From NCBI GenBank assembly GCA_022818765.1, contig CP063810.1:645309-709308 (forward strand): DNA of 64,000 bases, given 5' to 3'. The notes under the pieces were generated by a model that worked only from the letters and a program-made list of their open reading frames with translations, did no database searches and was not told where the DNA came from. The DNA is from Bordetella sp. (GTDB lineage Bacteria > Pseudomonadota > Gammaproteobacteria > Burkholderiales > Burkholderiaceae_B). Of the stretch, positions 33,116-42,801 are shown one piece after another (within the stretch, counting starts at the first letter, position 1; each line of letters opens with the position of its first letter). The position numbers and the translations under genes are program-made.

Positions 33116-33547
33116 TTAATTATCCTGAACATTTATACCCATGCTTCTAGCACTACCAGCTATAGTTCGCATTTCTGATTCTAAACTAGATCCCGTTAAA
33201 TCTGAACTCTTTATTTTAGCTATTTCTTCAATTTGAGAATAAGTTAATTCTCCAACTTTATCTGTGTTAGGTTTAGATGAACCCTTTTGAATTCCAGCAG
33301 CTTTTTTGATTAAAAAACTTGCTGGCGGTGTTTTCAAAACAAATGTAAAACTCTTATCAGAATAAGCTGTTATAACAACTGGGACTGGCATTCCAGATTC
33401 CATATTTTGTGTTTTAGCATTAAAATTCTTACAAAATTCCATGATATTCAATCCTCTCTGACCCAACGCAGGTCCAATAGGAGGAGCTGGATTAGCTTTT
33501 CCAGCAGGAACTTGTAATTTAATAATTCCAGCAATTTTTTTTGCCAT
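33116..33547 (-). CDS. rplK: 50S ribosomal protein L11
   Basis: L11 sits at the GTPase-associated centre and senses uncharged tRNA for Rel[21 protein letters not shown] and the C-terminal [14 protein letters not shown] are diagnostic; 143 aa. Ten bases before rplA. Confidence 0.98.
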   Translation of the reverse strand: MAKKIAGIIKLQVPAGKANPAPPIGPALGQRGLNIMEFCKNFNAKTQNMESGMPVPVVITAYSDKSFTFVLKTPPASFLIKKAAGIQKGSSKPNTDKVGELTYSQIEEIAKIKSSDLTGSSLESEMRTIAGSARSMGINVQDN

Positions 33548-33561
33548 TTTTTACTCCATTA

Positions 33562-34095
33562 TCAGGTCTTCTCGACACATCCAAAATCAAGCTCAACAGG
33601 TGTCGCTCGGCCAAAAATTGTAACAGAAACACGGACTTTGCTTTTTTCATAATTTACTTCTTCAACATTTCCATTAAAATCAGCAAAGGGACCTTCTTTG
33701 ACACGAACCATTTCTCCAGCCATAAACATCACTTTATGTTTCGGTTTGTCTATGCCTTCCTCTATTTTAGAAAGGATTTTTTCTAATTCTTTTTCCGAAA
33801 TTGGCTTGGGACGATTACCTGATCCACCTAAAAAACCTGTAACACGATTAGTGTTTTTAACAAGATGCCATGTCTCGTCTGTTAAATTCATTTCCATCAA
33901 CATATATCCAGGAAATATTCGTCTTTCCGTAATTGATTTTTGTCCGTTTTTAACTTCTAAAACTTCTTCTGAAGGAATTAAAATTTTACCAAATGAATTT
34001 TGCAAATTAGCATTTTTAATACGATCATTTAATGATCTTAGAACATTTTTTTCCATGCCTGAGTAAACATGAACAATATACCAACGTTTATCCAT
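33562..34095 (-). CDS. nusG: Transcription termination/antitermination protein NusG
   Basis: NusG links RNA polymerase to ribosomes and to Rho. The NGN domain starts KRWYIVHVYSGMEKNVL and the C-terminal KOW domain (VKEGPFADFNGNVEEVNYEK) is present. 177 aa, normal. Between secE and rplK. Confidence 0.98.
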   Translation of the reverse strand: MDKRWYIVHVYSGMEKNVLRSLNDRIKNANLQNSFGKILIPSEEVLEVKNGQKSITERRIFPGYMLMEMNLTDETWHLVKNTNRVTGFLGGSGNRPKPISEKELEKILSKIEEGIDKPKHKVMFMAGEMVRVKEGPFADFNGNVEEVNYEKSKVRVSVTIFGRATPVELDFGCVEKT

Positions 34096-34104
34096 GGAAA
34101 ACCT

Positions 34105-34485
34105 TTATTTCCATCCAAGAAGAAAATGATAGAGAGTAAATTCAATTACTTTATCAAGCAATCCCATAAATACACCCATAACAATAACAAAAACAAAAAC
34201 AATACCAGTCATTTGTATTGTTTCTCTACGTGTTGCCCAAGTAACTCGCTTTAATTCATTAAAAGAATCCTTTGAAAAACCAATAATATGTTTCCCAGGC
34301 TCACTAAAATATAAGAATATAACAGAAGAACAGATACTGCTAAAAATTATAATTAATCGAACAATAATTGATTTATCATGAAATATAGAAAAACAAAATA
34401 TTCCAATCATAGCAACCAAAATTGCTAAAAAGAAAGTTATTTTACAATTATTTTTAACTAAATTTTCTATATTTCTATTCGACAT
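34105..34485 (-). CDS. secE: Preprotein translocase subunit SecE
   Basis: SecE clamps SecY in the translocon. Three membrane helices are predicted near residues 17-36, 42-60 and 94-118, as in the three-helix proteobacterial form; the conserved amphipathic stretch ELKRVTWATRRETIQMT precedes the last. The ATG at 34485 gives 126 aa; a TTG four codons upstream is open. Directly upstream of nusG. Confidence 0.95.
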   Translation of the reverse strand: MSNRNIENLVKNNCKITFFLAILVAMIGIFCFSIFHDKSIIVRLIIIFSSICSSVIFLYFSEPGKHIIGFSKDSFNELKRVTWATRRETIQMTGIVFVFVIVMGVFMGLLDKVIEFTLYHFLLGWK

Positions 34486-34521
34486 TTTAAAATACAATTT
34501 TCCAAAAATAATTTTCAGCGG

Positions 34522-34594
34522 CAGGGACAGTAGGAATTGAACCTACAACCTTCGGTTTTGGAGACCGACGCTCTGCCAATTGAGCTATGCCCCT
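34522..34594 (-). tRNA. tRNA-Trp (anticodon CCA)
   Basis: The cloverleaf reads on the minus strand with acceptor AGGGGCA pairing TGTCCCT (one G-U pair), D-loop AATTGGCAG, anticodon loop CTCCAAA and T-loop TTCAATT. The 3' CCA is not encoded (CCG follows the discriminator). It lies between tuf copy 2 and secE, the usual Burkholderiales place. Confidence 0.97.
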
Positions 34595-34629
34595 TTATAA
34601 AATATACAAAATGAGATAAATGAATCATA

Positions 34630-35849
34630 AAAATATGAGCTTTTTCTAGCTATAATCGTTAAGCAACAATTTTAGAAACTATTCCAGCTCCAACAGTACG
34701 ACCACCTTCTCGAACAGCAAATCGTAAACCTTCTTCCATAGCAATAGGAGCTAATAACTTAACTGTCATACTAACATTATCACCTGGAAGAATCATTTCT
34801 TTATCTTTCGGTAAAGTAATAATTCCGGTTACATCAGTAGTTCTAAAATAGAACTGGGGACGATATCCGTCAAAAAATGGAGTATGTCTACCTCCTTCTT
34901 CTTTAGAAAGAATATAAACTTCGCATGTAAACTCTGTATGTGGTGTAATAGACCCAGGCTTAGCTAAAACCTGTCCACGTTCAACATCTTCTCGTTTAAT
35001 ACCTCTTAATAAAACACCTACATTATCCCCTGCTTGACCTTGATCTAAAAGTCGGCGGAACATCTCAACACCTGTACATATTGTTTTTATTGTGTCTTTG
35101 ATTCCAATAATCTCAACTTCTTCACCTACTTTTATCACACCACGTTCAACACGACCCGTTACTACAGTACCTCGACCTGAAATAGAAAACACATCTTCTA
35201 CAGGCATAAGGAAAGTACCATCGATTACTCTTTCAGGAGTTGGAATATATTGGTCCAGAGCATCAGCTAATTCAAAAATAGCCTTTTCTCCCAATTCACT
35301 TTTATCTCCTTCCAAAGCTAATTTCGCTGAACCTTTTATAATTGGAACAGTATCTCCTGGGAAATTATATTTAGATAACAATTCTCTAACTTCCATTTCT
35401 ACTAATTCAAGAAGCTCCGAATCGTCTACCATATCCACTTTATTCATGAATACTATAATATAGGGTACTCCAACCTGACGTGATAACAAAATATGTTCAC
35501 GAGTTTGAGGCATAGGTCCATCTGCAGCAGAGACTACTAAAATAGCACCATCCATTTGAGCTGCCCCTGTGATCATATTTTTTACATAATCAGCATGACC
35601 AGGACAATCTACATGGGCGTAATGCCGATTTTCAGTTTCATACTCAACATGAGATGTGTTTATTGTGATCCCGCGAGCTTTTTCTTCAGGAGCTGCATCA
35701 ATCTGAGCATAACCCCTTGCTTCTCCACCAAATTTTGTGGACAGAACTGTAGTAATTGCTGCTGTTAATGTTGTTTTACCGTGATCAACATGTCCGATCG
35801 TACCCACATTGATATGTGGTTTAGTACGCTCAAATTTGCTTTTTGCCAT
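34630..35849. repeat. tuf repeat, copy 2
   Basis: Partner of 18173-19392, same orientation, offset 16457 bases. The match starts 29 bases past the stop codon and ends at the ATG. Here the shared 3' flank contains only one arm of the hairpin that follows copy 1. Confidence 0.85.
34659..35849 (-). CDS. tuf: Elongation factor Tu, copy 2
   Basis: Same 396-aa product as the gene at 18202-19392. The open frame extends upstream through 35954, but that part is antisense-free leader and tRNA-Thr sequence; the ATG at 35849 has a strong GAGGAG seven bases upstream. It follows tRNA-Tyr, tRNA-Gly and tRNA-Thr, the classic tufB arrangement, and likely shares their transcript. Keeping two copies in a reduced genome suggests demand for EF-Tu. 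Confidence 0.98.
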   Translation of the reverse strand: MAKSKFERTKPHINVGTIGHVDHGKTTLTAAITTVLSTKFGGEARGYAQIDAAPEEKARGITINTSHVEYETENRHYAHVDCPGHADYVKNMITGAAQMDGAILVVSAADGPMPQTREHILLSRQVGVPYIIVFMNKVDMVDDSELLELVEMEVRELLSKYNFPGDTVPIIKGSAKLALEGDKSELGEKAIFELADALDQYIPTPERVIDGTFLMPVEDVFSISGRGTVVTGRVERGVIKVGEEVEIIGIKDTIKTICTGVEMFRRLLDQGQAGDNVGVLLRGIKREDVERGQVLAKPGSITPHTEFTCEVYILSKEEGGRHTPFFDGYRPQFYFRTTDVTGIITLPKDKEMILPGDNVSMTVKLLAPIAMEEGLRFAVREGGRTVGAGIVSKIVA

Positions 35850-35909
35850 GGTGAACTCCTCAATTAACTTGGATTGAAGTATTTTATAGAAAGAAACGAT
35901 AAAACCAGA

Positions 35910-35984
<75 letters not shown>

Positions 35985-35991
35985 ATCGTTC

Positions 35992-36065
35992 TGGAGCGGG
36001 CGAAGGGAATCGAACCCTCATCATAAGCTTGGAAGGCTTCTACTCTACCATTGAGCTACGCCCGC
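35992..36065 (-). tRNA. tRNA-Gly (anticodon TCC)
   Basis: Acceptor GCGGGCG pairs CGCCCGC; anticodon loop CTTCCAA; T-loop TTCGATT; CCA encoded after a T discriminator. Seven bases separate it from tRNA-Thr. Confidence 0.97.
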
Positions 36066-36169
36066 AACTGTTTTGTATGTTCCTTTCACATTTATTTTTA
36101 AATGTTTAAAAAATGTTTAAAGTATATTATTTAATAAATATATAAATCAAAAATTGAAAAATCCATGTA

Positions 36170-36256
36170 TGGTGGAGGAGGTTGGATTTGAACCAACGTA
36201 GGCGATAAGCCAACAGATTTACAGTCTGCCCCCTTTAACCACTCGGGCACTCCTCC
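36170..36256 (-). tRNA. tRNA-Tyr (anticodon GTA)
   Basis: A class II tRNA of 87 bases with a long variable arm. Acceptor GGAGGAG pairs CTCCTCC; anticodon loop ACTGTAAAT; CCA encoded. First of the tRNA-Tyr-Gly-Thr-tuf cluster; 104 AT-rich bases separate it from tRNA-Gly. Confidence 0.97.
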
Positions 36257-36269
36257 TATACAGAATCGC

Positions 36270-36300
36270 ATATTTTCAGTATCTTTCAATAAAAAGTCAA
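36270..36300 (-). promoter_or_regulatory. Possible promoter of the tRNA-Tyr / tuf cluster
   Basis: On the minus strand TTGACT (plus 36295-36300) is followed after 17-19 bases by an AT-rich GAAAATAT. Transcription would begin within about 15 bases of the tRNA-Tyr 5' end. The -35 element is good; the -10 is weak. Confidence 0.4.
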
Positions 36301-36305
36301 ATACT

Positions 36306-36324
36306 TATCTAGACAGACTAGATA
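36306..36324 (-). repeat. Hairpin between rsmG and the tRNA cluster
   Basis: TATCTAG (36306-36312) and CTAGATA (36318-36324) are exact arms with a five-base loop, just upstream of the putative tRNA promoter. No T-run follows, so a terminator is doubtful. Confidence 0.35.
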
Positions 36325-36339
36325 GATACATTGAATAAA

Positions 36340-36359
36340 GGATATTTCTTATCATATCC
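36340..36359 (-). terminator. Weak terminator after rsmG
   Basis: GGATAT and ATATCC (36340-36345, 36354-36359) form a six-base stem with an eight-base loop, followed on the minus strand by TTTATT. It lies 45 bases after the rsmG stop and could end the mnmG-rsmG transcript. Confidence 0.4.
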
Positions 36360-36404
36360 TGTTGTTTTATTGTACATGCGTTTCTTCAAATTTAATTAAA
36401 TTTC

Positions 36405-37100
36405 CTAAAAAAATTTTTTTTCACAATGAATTGGTTTAATCCAAAGTAAAAAACGACTTGCATTTAAATCTGGAACTACTAAAGGTTCTGAGCATTCAAC
36501 TTTCCATTTTGAATTATATAAATCTCTTATTTCAAATTTAGGGAATTTACCTTTCATTGCTACAAGAAGACCTCTTTTATGAATATGCCTTCCTGCCATA
36601 TTCACAAAGTTACTTAGTGATGAAAATGCTCTTGAAATAACAATATCGCATTCTAAACATTTTAATGTTTCTATTCTTTCATTTTTAACAACAAGATTTT
36701 TAAGATTTAGTAAACTTTTTAAATGAGTCAAAAATGCTGTTTTTTTTTCTTTGCTGTCAACGCATGTTATTTGATAATATGGCCTCATTATTGCTAGCAC
36801 TATTCCAGGAAAACCATTTCCAGAACCCACATCGCAAAAAATACCCTTTCCCTGGATACTTTTCAATCTATTATCTATAGGATGGATTATTGATAAACTA
36901 TCAAAGAAATGTCGAACAAGAATTCGTTTCTCATCATAATCCGAAATCAGTCTAAAAACTTTGTTCCATTTTTGAATCTCCAAGAAATACTTTGAAAGAT
37001 TTTTTTTCTGTGTTTGCGATAAAAATAAGGAAAGCTTGCTAGATCCTATCTCTAAATAATGTTCAAATTTTACATCCAGTATTGTTTTGCTTGAAGACAC
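36405..37100 (-). CDS. rsmG: 16S rRNA (guanine-527-N7) methyltransferase RsmG
   Basis: RsmG (GidB) methylates G527 of 16S rRNA using SAM. The SAM-binding motif [12 protein letters not shown] lies near residues 88-99 and the catalytic-region [12 protein letters not shown] follows. The 231-aa protein begins within the last 38 bases of mnmG, so the two are translationally coupled. In most Burkholderiales parA and parB follow; here the tRNA-tuf cluster does. Confidence 0.96.
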   Translation of the reverse strand: MSSSKTILDVKFEHYLEIGSSKLSLFLSQTQKKNLSKYFLEIQKWNKVFRLISDYDEKRILVRHFFDSLSIIHPIDNRLKSIQGKGIFCDVGSGNGFPGIVLAIMRPYYQITCVDSKEKKTAFLTHLKSLLNLKNLVVKNERIETLKCLECDIVISRAFSSLSNFVNMAGRHIHKRGLLVAMKGKFPKFEIRDLYNSKWKVECSEPLVVPDLNASRFLLWIKPIHCEKKFF

Positions 37101-38991
37101 TATATTGTACTCGTTTTAAATAAATAAGCAATATAGAAATTGTAGCTGGAGTTATCCCAGGAATTCGACTAGCTTGCCCTATTGTTTTTGGTTCTAAGCT
37201 TTTTAACTTTTGATAAGCTTCGAAAGATAAACCCTTGATACAATCATAATCTATATTATTAGGTATAATTTGATTTTCATGATCTAACTGTTTTTTTATT
37301 TCTTCCTTTTGTTTTATAACATAACCTTCATATTTAATTTGAGTTTCTATTTGTTCGATAATCAGCTTCTTATTTAACAAACCTGATGTATCTTTTAATA
37401 AATTATTAATTTCTCCCTCTTGAATAAAATCTTTATACGAAAAATCAGGTCGTTTCAAACAATGATACAATGAATATTCACGAGCAGACTCTTTATAATT
37501 GAGATATCCTAATTTTTTTAATACCAATGGATTTACGTATGTATTTTTCAAACGTTCCATTTCAGTTGCAATAATATCACGTTTTCGGTTAAAAATATCC
37601 CAGCGAAAATCATCAACTAGACCTAGATTTCTGCCAATCTCAGTTAATCTAAAATCTGCGTTATCTTCTCTAAGACTAAGACGATATTCAGATCTTGCAG
37701 TAAACATTCGATAAGGTTCAGTTACACCTTTTGTCACCAAATCATCAACCAAAACACCTAAATAAGCTTCACTTCTATTTGGAATCCAAGATTCTTGTCC
37801 AAGAGCTTTTTTAGCAGCATTTAATCCGGCTAAAATCCCTTGAGCAGCAGCTTCTTCATAACCTGTTGTTCCATTTATTTGACCGGCAAAAAATAAATTT
37901 GAAATAAATTTTGTTTCTAAATTAATATTTAGCTCTTTAGGATCAAAAAAATCATATTCAATAGCATAACCAGGTCTAACAATATGAGCTTTTTCTAAAC
38001 CAGGAATAGAATGAATTAAATCTAATTGAACATTAAAAGGTAAGCTTGTTGATAAACCATTTGGATAAATTTCACTTGTATTTAAACCCTCAGGTTCTAA
38101 AAAAATTAAATGAGAATTTTTTTCAGGAAAACGGAAAACTTTATCTTCAATGGAAGGACAATAACGAGGTCCAACCGATTTGATTGAACCATTGTACATT
38201 GGAGATAGATTTAAATTAGATCTTACAATTTCAATTGTACTTTTTTGTGTATGCGTAATTCGGCAATTAACCTGTTTAGGATGCATACTTTCTGTTCCTA
38301 TGAAAGAAAAAACAGGTGTAGGGTATAAATCGCCCAATTGAGCTTCTAAAGAATCATAATTAATGGTATTACCATCTAATCGAGGTGGTGTCCCTGTTTT
38401 TAAACGTCCTGTGGGTAATTTTAATTCTTCTAAACGTTTAGCTAGGATAGAAGATGAAGGATCTCCTGCACGGCCACCAGTATAATTTTTAGATCCGGTA
38501 TGAATTACACCATTTAAAAAAGTTCCTGCTGTCAAAATTAATGTATGAGATTTAAAAATTATTCCCAGTTGAGTTATTACTCCTAATACTTGATTGTTTT
38601 TTATTAACAAATCTTGGACTTCTTGCTGAAAAACCCATAAATTTTTTTGTTTTTCTATTCTGGATCGAATGGATTGACGATATAAAGTTCTATCTACTTG
38701 AGCTCGTGATGCTCTAACAGCTGATCCTTTCGATGAATTTAATATTTTAAAATGAATTACAGAATCATCAGCAGCTAAAGCCATTGAACCACCTAGGGCA
38801 TCAATTTCTTTAACTAAATGACCTTTTCCAATTCCTCCAATAGATGGATTGCAAGACATTTGTCCCAGATTTTCTATATTTTGTGTTAAGAGAAGTGTCT
38901 TTGCCCCAACACGAGAAGCAGCTAAAGCAGCTTCAGTTCCGGCATGACCCCCTCCAATCACAATGACATCAAATATGTGAGGATAGTGCAT
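37063..38991 (-). CDS. mnmG: tRNA uridine-5-carboxymethylaminomethyl modification enzyme MnmG
   Basis: MnmG (GidA) with MnmE installs the cmnm5 group on wobble U34 of several tRNAs. The FAD-binding motif IGGGHAG (12-18) and the GidA signatures GGRAGDPSS and [12 protein letters not shown] are present, with the helical C-terminal MnmE-binding domain. 642 aa, normal. The gap upstream of its ATG contains the likely replication origin, a common neighbour of this gene. Confidence 0.98.
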   Translation of the reverse strand: MHYPHIFDVIVIGGGHAGTEAALAASRVGAKTLLLTQNIENLGQMSCNPSIGGIGKGHLVKEIDALGGSMALAADDSVIHFKILNSSKGSAVRASRAQVDRTLYRQSIRSRIEKQKNLWVFQQEVQDLLIKNNQVLGVITQLGIIFKSHTLILTAGTFLNGVIHTGSKNYTGGRAGDPSSSILAKRLEELKLPTGRLKTGTPPRLDGNTINYDSLEAQLGDLYPTPVFSFIGTESMHPKQVNCRITHTQKSTIEIVRSNLNLSPMYNGSIKSVGPRYCPSIEDKVFRFPEKNSHLIFLEPEGLNTSEIYPNGLSTSLPFNVQLDLIHSIPGLEKAHIVRPGYAIEYDFFDPKELNINLETKFISNLFFAGQINGTTGYEEAAAQGILAGLNAAKKALGQESWIPNRSEAYLGVLVDDLVTKGVTEPYRMFTARSEYRLSLREDNADFRLTEIGRNLGLVDDFRWDIFNRKRDIIATEMERLKNTYVNPLVLKKLGYLNYKESAREYSLYHCLKRPDFSYKDFIQEGEINNLLKDTSGLLNKKLIIEQIETQIKYEGYVIKQKEEIKKQLDHENQIIPNNIDYDCIKGLSFEAYQKLKSLEPKTIGQASRIPGITPATISILLIYLKRVQYSVFKQNNTGCKI

Positions 38992-39334
38992 TTTTATGTA
39001 TTTAGATATTTTTCATTATTTTTTGTTTTTTATTAAAAATTTTACTGATGAATTTTAAGCATTTTTACAAAATAACACAAATATTTGAACAAGCATGATT
39101 TTTCAAATTATATGAAATGTATTATGTGCATATCCTGTGTACAATTTTGTGAATAACATCTATTCATGCAACATGAATAGATGTTATTCACTAGTTTTAC
39201 CTTTCAAAAAATCTAAAACTATGCTTAAAAAGCCCTAAAAATAAAAGAAAAACTTTCAATAATTCAGTTATCCACAGGCCTAATAATTACCAATTAAAAA
39301 TAATTATATTTAATTAATTCAATATAATGAATTT
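38992..39334. other. Candidate chromosomal replication origin (oriC)
   Basis: A 343-base gene-free region between mnmG and glmS. It holds two exact DnaA boxes: TTATCCACA on the plus strand (39268-39276) and TTATTCACA on the minus strand (39148-39156). Three one-mismatch boxes lie at 39125-39133, 39136-39144 and 39184-39192. The left part is a nearly pure AT tract (39000-39120), suitable for unwinding. A perfect 20-base-arm palindrome lies in the middle. Proximity to mnmG is a known oriC context. Replication leftward from here would be co-directional with the 35-kb ribosomal block. Not confirmed; GC skew was not computed. Confidence 0.6.
39149..39191. repeat. Perfect inverted repeat with 20-base arms in the candidate origin
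   Basis: Arms 39149-39168 and 39172-39191 are exact reverse complements around a three-base loop CAA. Each arm starts with a DnaA-box-like GTGAATAA/TTATTCAC. It could form a cruciform or a strong hairpin, or be a bidirectional terminator for transcription entering from glmS; no T-run follows on either strand. Confidence 0.75.
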
Positions 39335-41164
39335 TTATTCAACAGTTACACTTTTTGCTAAATTTCTAGGTTTATCTATATGTGTTCCTCGGAATACAGC
39401 TGCTTGATAAGCTAGTAATTGAAAAGTTATTCCATATAAAATAGGAGAAAGAGAATTACATGTTTCTGAAATTTTTAAAAAATTAATATTTTTTTGTATA
39501 TTAAAATTATTTGAATCAGTTATTATATGCAATTCTCCTGCTCGAACCTTAATTTCTTGAATATTGGATTTTAATTTTTCAATTAATTTATCTTTTGGAG
39601 CTATGATTATGATAGGTGTATTCTTCGTGATTAATGCTAGAGGACCATGTTTCATCTCACTTGATTGAAATGCTTCTGCATGAATGTAACAAATTTCTTT
39701 AAATTTTAAAGCTCCTTCTAATGCAATTGGATAATGAACCCCCCTTCCAAGAAGGAAGATATTTTTCTTGCAAGCAAAATATCTTCCCCATTTTTCTATA
39801 TCTTTTCTCATAGAAAAAATTGATTCAATGGATTTAGGGAGACATTTAAGATCTGTAAGAAATAAGTTCTCTTGATTTTTTGTTAAACGATTCTTTAATT
39901 TTGCAAGAACTAAAGTTAATAAAAAAAGAGAAAAAAGTTGAGATGTAAAAGATTTAGTCGATGCTACACTAACTTCTAAACCAGCTTGAGTAATGTATGA
40001 AAGCATACTAGCGTTAACAATGCTACTTGTTGCTACATTACATATAGAGAGTATATTTTTCATACCTAAATCTTTCGCATGTTTCAATGCTGATAATGTA
40101 TCAGCAGTTTCACCAGATTGAGAAATTATAACAATTAGAGTATTAGGATTAGGAATGGTATCACGGTATCGATACTCACTAGCAATTTCTACTGAAGTAA
40201 CTATTTTAGCAATGGATTCAATCCAGTATTTTGCAATCATTCCTGAATAATAACTTGTCCCACATCCTAATATTAAAACAGAATCAATTTTTTCAAAAAT
40301 ATTAGGGGCTTGATAGCCAAATAGTTCGGGATGAATTGATTTTATATTTTTTAATAATCTTCTGATAATTTTAGGTTGTTCAAATATTTCCTTTTCCATG
40401 TAATGTTGATGAATTCCTAATTCATTGACATCTGAATTTATAGCTTCAATTTGAATTTTTTTATTAATTTTAATACCGTTTGTATTAAATATAGAAATAT
40501 TGTTAGGTGTAAGATCTACTATTTCAGTATCTTCTAAGTAAATAAATTTTTTAGTAAAAGGTATTAAAGCTACATTGTCCGAAGCTAAGAAATTTTCATT
40601 TTTCCCAATTCCAATTACTAAAGGTGAACCATTTCTTGCACCAACAATTCGATTAGGTTCTTTTTTGCAGAATACTGCAATAGCATATTTCCCTTTTATG
40701 TGTTGGATGGTTTGTTGAACAGCTTTGAGAATATCTCCATTATAAAAATAATTTATCAAATGAGCTAGTACTTCTGTATCTGTTTGACTCTTAAATCTAT
40801 ATCCTATTTTTGATAAGTTCTTTCGAAGAACTTCATGATTTTCTATTATTCCATTATGAACTATAGCAATGGAAGCGTTTTTCGAAGAAAAACCTGAAAA
40901 ATGTGGATGTGCATTATTAATATTAGGTGACCCATGAGTTGCCCAACGAGTGTGCGCTATACCTGAAATACCATGCAAATTATTTTTCTGAATCTTTTTT
41001 TGTAATTCAGAAATTCTCTTTGTGCCTCTTATACGATGCAATTCACCATTTTTGATAATAGCTATACCACAAGAATCATAACCACGATATTCTAGATGAT
41101 ATAAACTTTCTGTTAACATTGGAGTCACATCACGTAAAGAAACAGCACCAACAATTCCACACAT
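39335..41164 (-). CDS. glmS: Glutamine-fructose-6-phosphate aminotransferase (isomerizing)
   Basis: GlmS makes glucosamine-6-phosphate for peptidoglycan and LPS. The N-terminal glutaminase has Cys2 as nucleophile (MCGIVGAV), followed by two SIS isomerase domains (GCGTSYYSG; SQSGETADTL; STKSFTSQ) and the conserved C-terminus KSVTVE. 609 aa. No glmS ribozyme is expected in this phylum and none was seen upstream. Confidence 0.98.
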   Translation of the reverse strand: MCGIVGAVSLRDVTPMLTESLYHLEYRGYDSCGIAIIKNGELHRIRGTKRISELQKKIQKNNLHGISGIAHTRWATHGSPNINNAHPHFSGFSSKNASIAIVHNGIIENHEVLRKNLSKIGYRFKSQTDTEVLAHLINYFYNGDILKAVQQTIQHIKGKYAIAVFCKKEPNRIVGARNGSPLVIGIGKNENFLASDNVALIPFTKKFIYLEDTEIVDLTPNNISIFNTNGIKINKKIQIEAINSDVNELGIHQHYMEKEIFEQPKIIRRLLKNIKSIHPELFGYQAPNIFEKIDSVLILGCGTSYYSGMIAKYWIESIAKIVTSVEIASEYRYRDTIPNPNTLIVIISQSGETADTLSALKHAKDLGMKNILSICNVATSSIVNASMLSYITQAGLEVSVASTKSFTSQLFSLFLLTLVLAKLKNRLTKNQENLFLTDLKCLPKSIESIFSMRKDIEKWGRYFACKKNIFLLGRGVHYPIALEGALKFKEICYIHAEAFQSSEMKHGPLALITKNTPIIIIAPKDKLIEKLKSNIQEIKVRAGELHIITDSNNFNIQKNINFLKISETCNSLSPILYGITFQLLAYQAAVFRGTHIDKPRNLAKSVTVE

Positions 41165-41307
41165 ATTAAACTTTAAAAGTTGATTATAAAACTATTGTGA
41201 GTGGATATTTTCTTGTTATTTTCATATTTATGGTTTCAAGAAATATCTAAAAAAATTTAAATGAAGATAATTAAATTATTTTTCTATGAAAAGATTTTTT
41301 TAAATCT

Positions 41308-41323
41308 CTTAATTTCAATTAAG
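41308..41323. repeat. Short inverted repeat between glmS and glmU
   Basis: CTTAATT and AATTAAG (41308-41314, 41317-41323) are exact seven-base arms in the 227-base AT-rich glmU-glmS gap. Such AT-only repeats arise easily by chance here. No promoter is obvious in the gap. Confidence 0.25.
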
Positions 41324-41391
41324 ATGATATCATGAATATGATTTTCATCATTTTATCCATTTCTAAAACCAGAAACGATGATATTTATATC

Positions 41392-42771
41392 CTAATTAGT
41401 ATGTTTTTTTCTTAATTTATTCCAATTTTTTATTGAGATTTGTTTAGTTCTTGCAATAGTAAGTTGTTCTCTCGGAGCATCTTTCGTTAATACAGTCCCA
41501 GCAGCAATAGTAGCATTTTGTCCTACTCGGATAGGAGCAATAAGTTGCGAGTTTGAACCAATGAAAGCTTTATCTTCAATTATTGTATTTGATTTATTAA
41601 TACCATCATAATTACAAGTAATTGTCCCGGCTCCTATATTAACATCATTTCCTATATAAGCATCTCCTATATAGGAAAGATGATTTGTTTTAGTGCGATC
41701 TCCAATTTTGCTATTTTTAATTTCCACAAAACTTCCTATACAAGATTTCTGTCCTAATTCAACTTTTGGACGAAGCCGAGAAAATGGTCCAACACGAACA
41801 TCTTTACATAAATAAGCTTCTTGTAAATGACTATAAGCATCCACTATAGATCCAGATTCAACATGAACATTTTTTAATATACAATTTGGTCCTATATAAG
41901 TATTATCCCCTAAATGCACATCCCCTTCAAAAATGCAATTTATATCAATAAAAACTTCCTGACCACAATATAATTTTCCTCGCAAATCAAAGCGTTCTGG
42001 ATCTATAATAGTGACGCCTTTTTTAATTTGATTATATGCTTGTTGTTTTTGCCAGAGTCTTTCAAGTTGAACTTGCTGAATCTTTGTATTTACACCCAAA
42101 CCTTCCCAATTCGAATTTAATTTATATGTATTAATAAATACATCATCTTTAATAGCTAATGGAATAATATCAGTCAAATAGTACTCTCTTTTTTTATTAT
42201 TATTATTAAGTTGACTTAACCAATATTTTAATTTAGGTGTCGACGCAACCAAAATCCCAGTATTTATTTCCTGAATTTTATGTTGAATTTCTGATGAATC
42301 TTCATCTTCAATTATATCTAAGACACGATCATCTTTATCACGAATAATATGGCCATAACCTCTAGAATCATTGATCATATTTGTTAATATCGCTATTCCC
42401 TCTGAACAATTATTTATTAGAATTTTTAATGTTTCTATTTTAATTAACGGTACATCTCCATATAAAATCAATGTTAAATTTTCTTTGGATTCTTTTTCTG
42501 AAAGGTATTGAATTGCTTGTTGTACAGCGTGACCAGTACCCATTTGATTTTTTTGGATAATGAAATTTATATATGTTTTATGTTTATAAATAGATTTTAT
42601 CTGTTCTGCTCCATATCCAACTACAATGTTTATGGATGAAGGTTTTAATGCCTCCGCGCTTTCTAATATATGATCTAAGAAATAACGGCCTGCTAATTTA
42701 TGCAATGACTTAGGGATATTGGAATTCATTCTTTTTCCAATTCCTGCTGCAATGATAATGATATTTAACAT
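41392..42771 (-). CDS. glmU: Bifunctional UDP-N-acetylglucosamine pyrophosphorylase / glucosamine-1-phosphate N-acetyltransferase
   Basis: GlmU makes UDP-GlcNAc from glucosamine-1-phosphate. The N-terminal uridylyltransferase has the nucleotide loop AAGIGKRM (8-15) and LYGDVPLI; the C-terminal half is a left-handed beta-helix of hexapeptide repeats with the acetyltransferase residues in NHLSYIGDAYIG. 459 aa. Directly downstream glmS supplies the pathway; glmM is not in the window. Confidence 0.98.
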   Translation of the reverse strand: MLNIIIIAAGIGKRMNSNIPKSLHKLAGRYFLDHILESAEALKPSSINIVVGYGAEQIKSIYKHKTYINFIIQKNQMGTGHAVQQAIQYLSEKESKENLTLILYGDVPLIKIETLKILINNCSEGIAILTNMINDSRGYGHIIRDKDDRVLDIIEDEDSSEIQHKIQEINTGILVASTPKLKYWLSQLNNNNKKREYYLTDIIPLAIKDDVFINTYKLNSNWEGLGVNTKIQQVQLERLWQKQQAYNQIKKGVTIIDPERFDLRGKLYCGQEVFIDINCIFEGDVHLGDNTYIGPNCILKNVHVESGSIVDAYSHLQEAYLCKDVRVGPFSRLRPKVELGQKSCIGSFVEIKNSKIGDRTKTNHLSYIGDAYIGNDVNIGAGTITCNYDGINKSNTIIEDKAFIGSNSQLIAPIRVGQNATIAAGTVLTKDAPREQLTIARTKQISIKNWNKLRKKHTN

Positions 42772-42801
42772 TTATATGATTGAAATCCATCAATAAGAAA
42801 T

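Noticed and set aside
36104..36125. Short direct repeat ATGTTTAAA between tRNA-Gly and tRNA-Tyr
   Set aside because: Nine AT-rich bases repeated twice is expected by chance in this composition.
41165..41391. A glmS ribozyme or riboswitch upstream of glmS
   Set aside because: This gap lies upstream of glmS but is AT-rich without the conserved ribozyme core, and the ribozyme is a Firmicutes feature.
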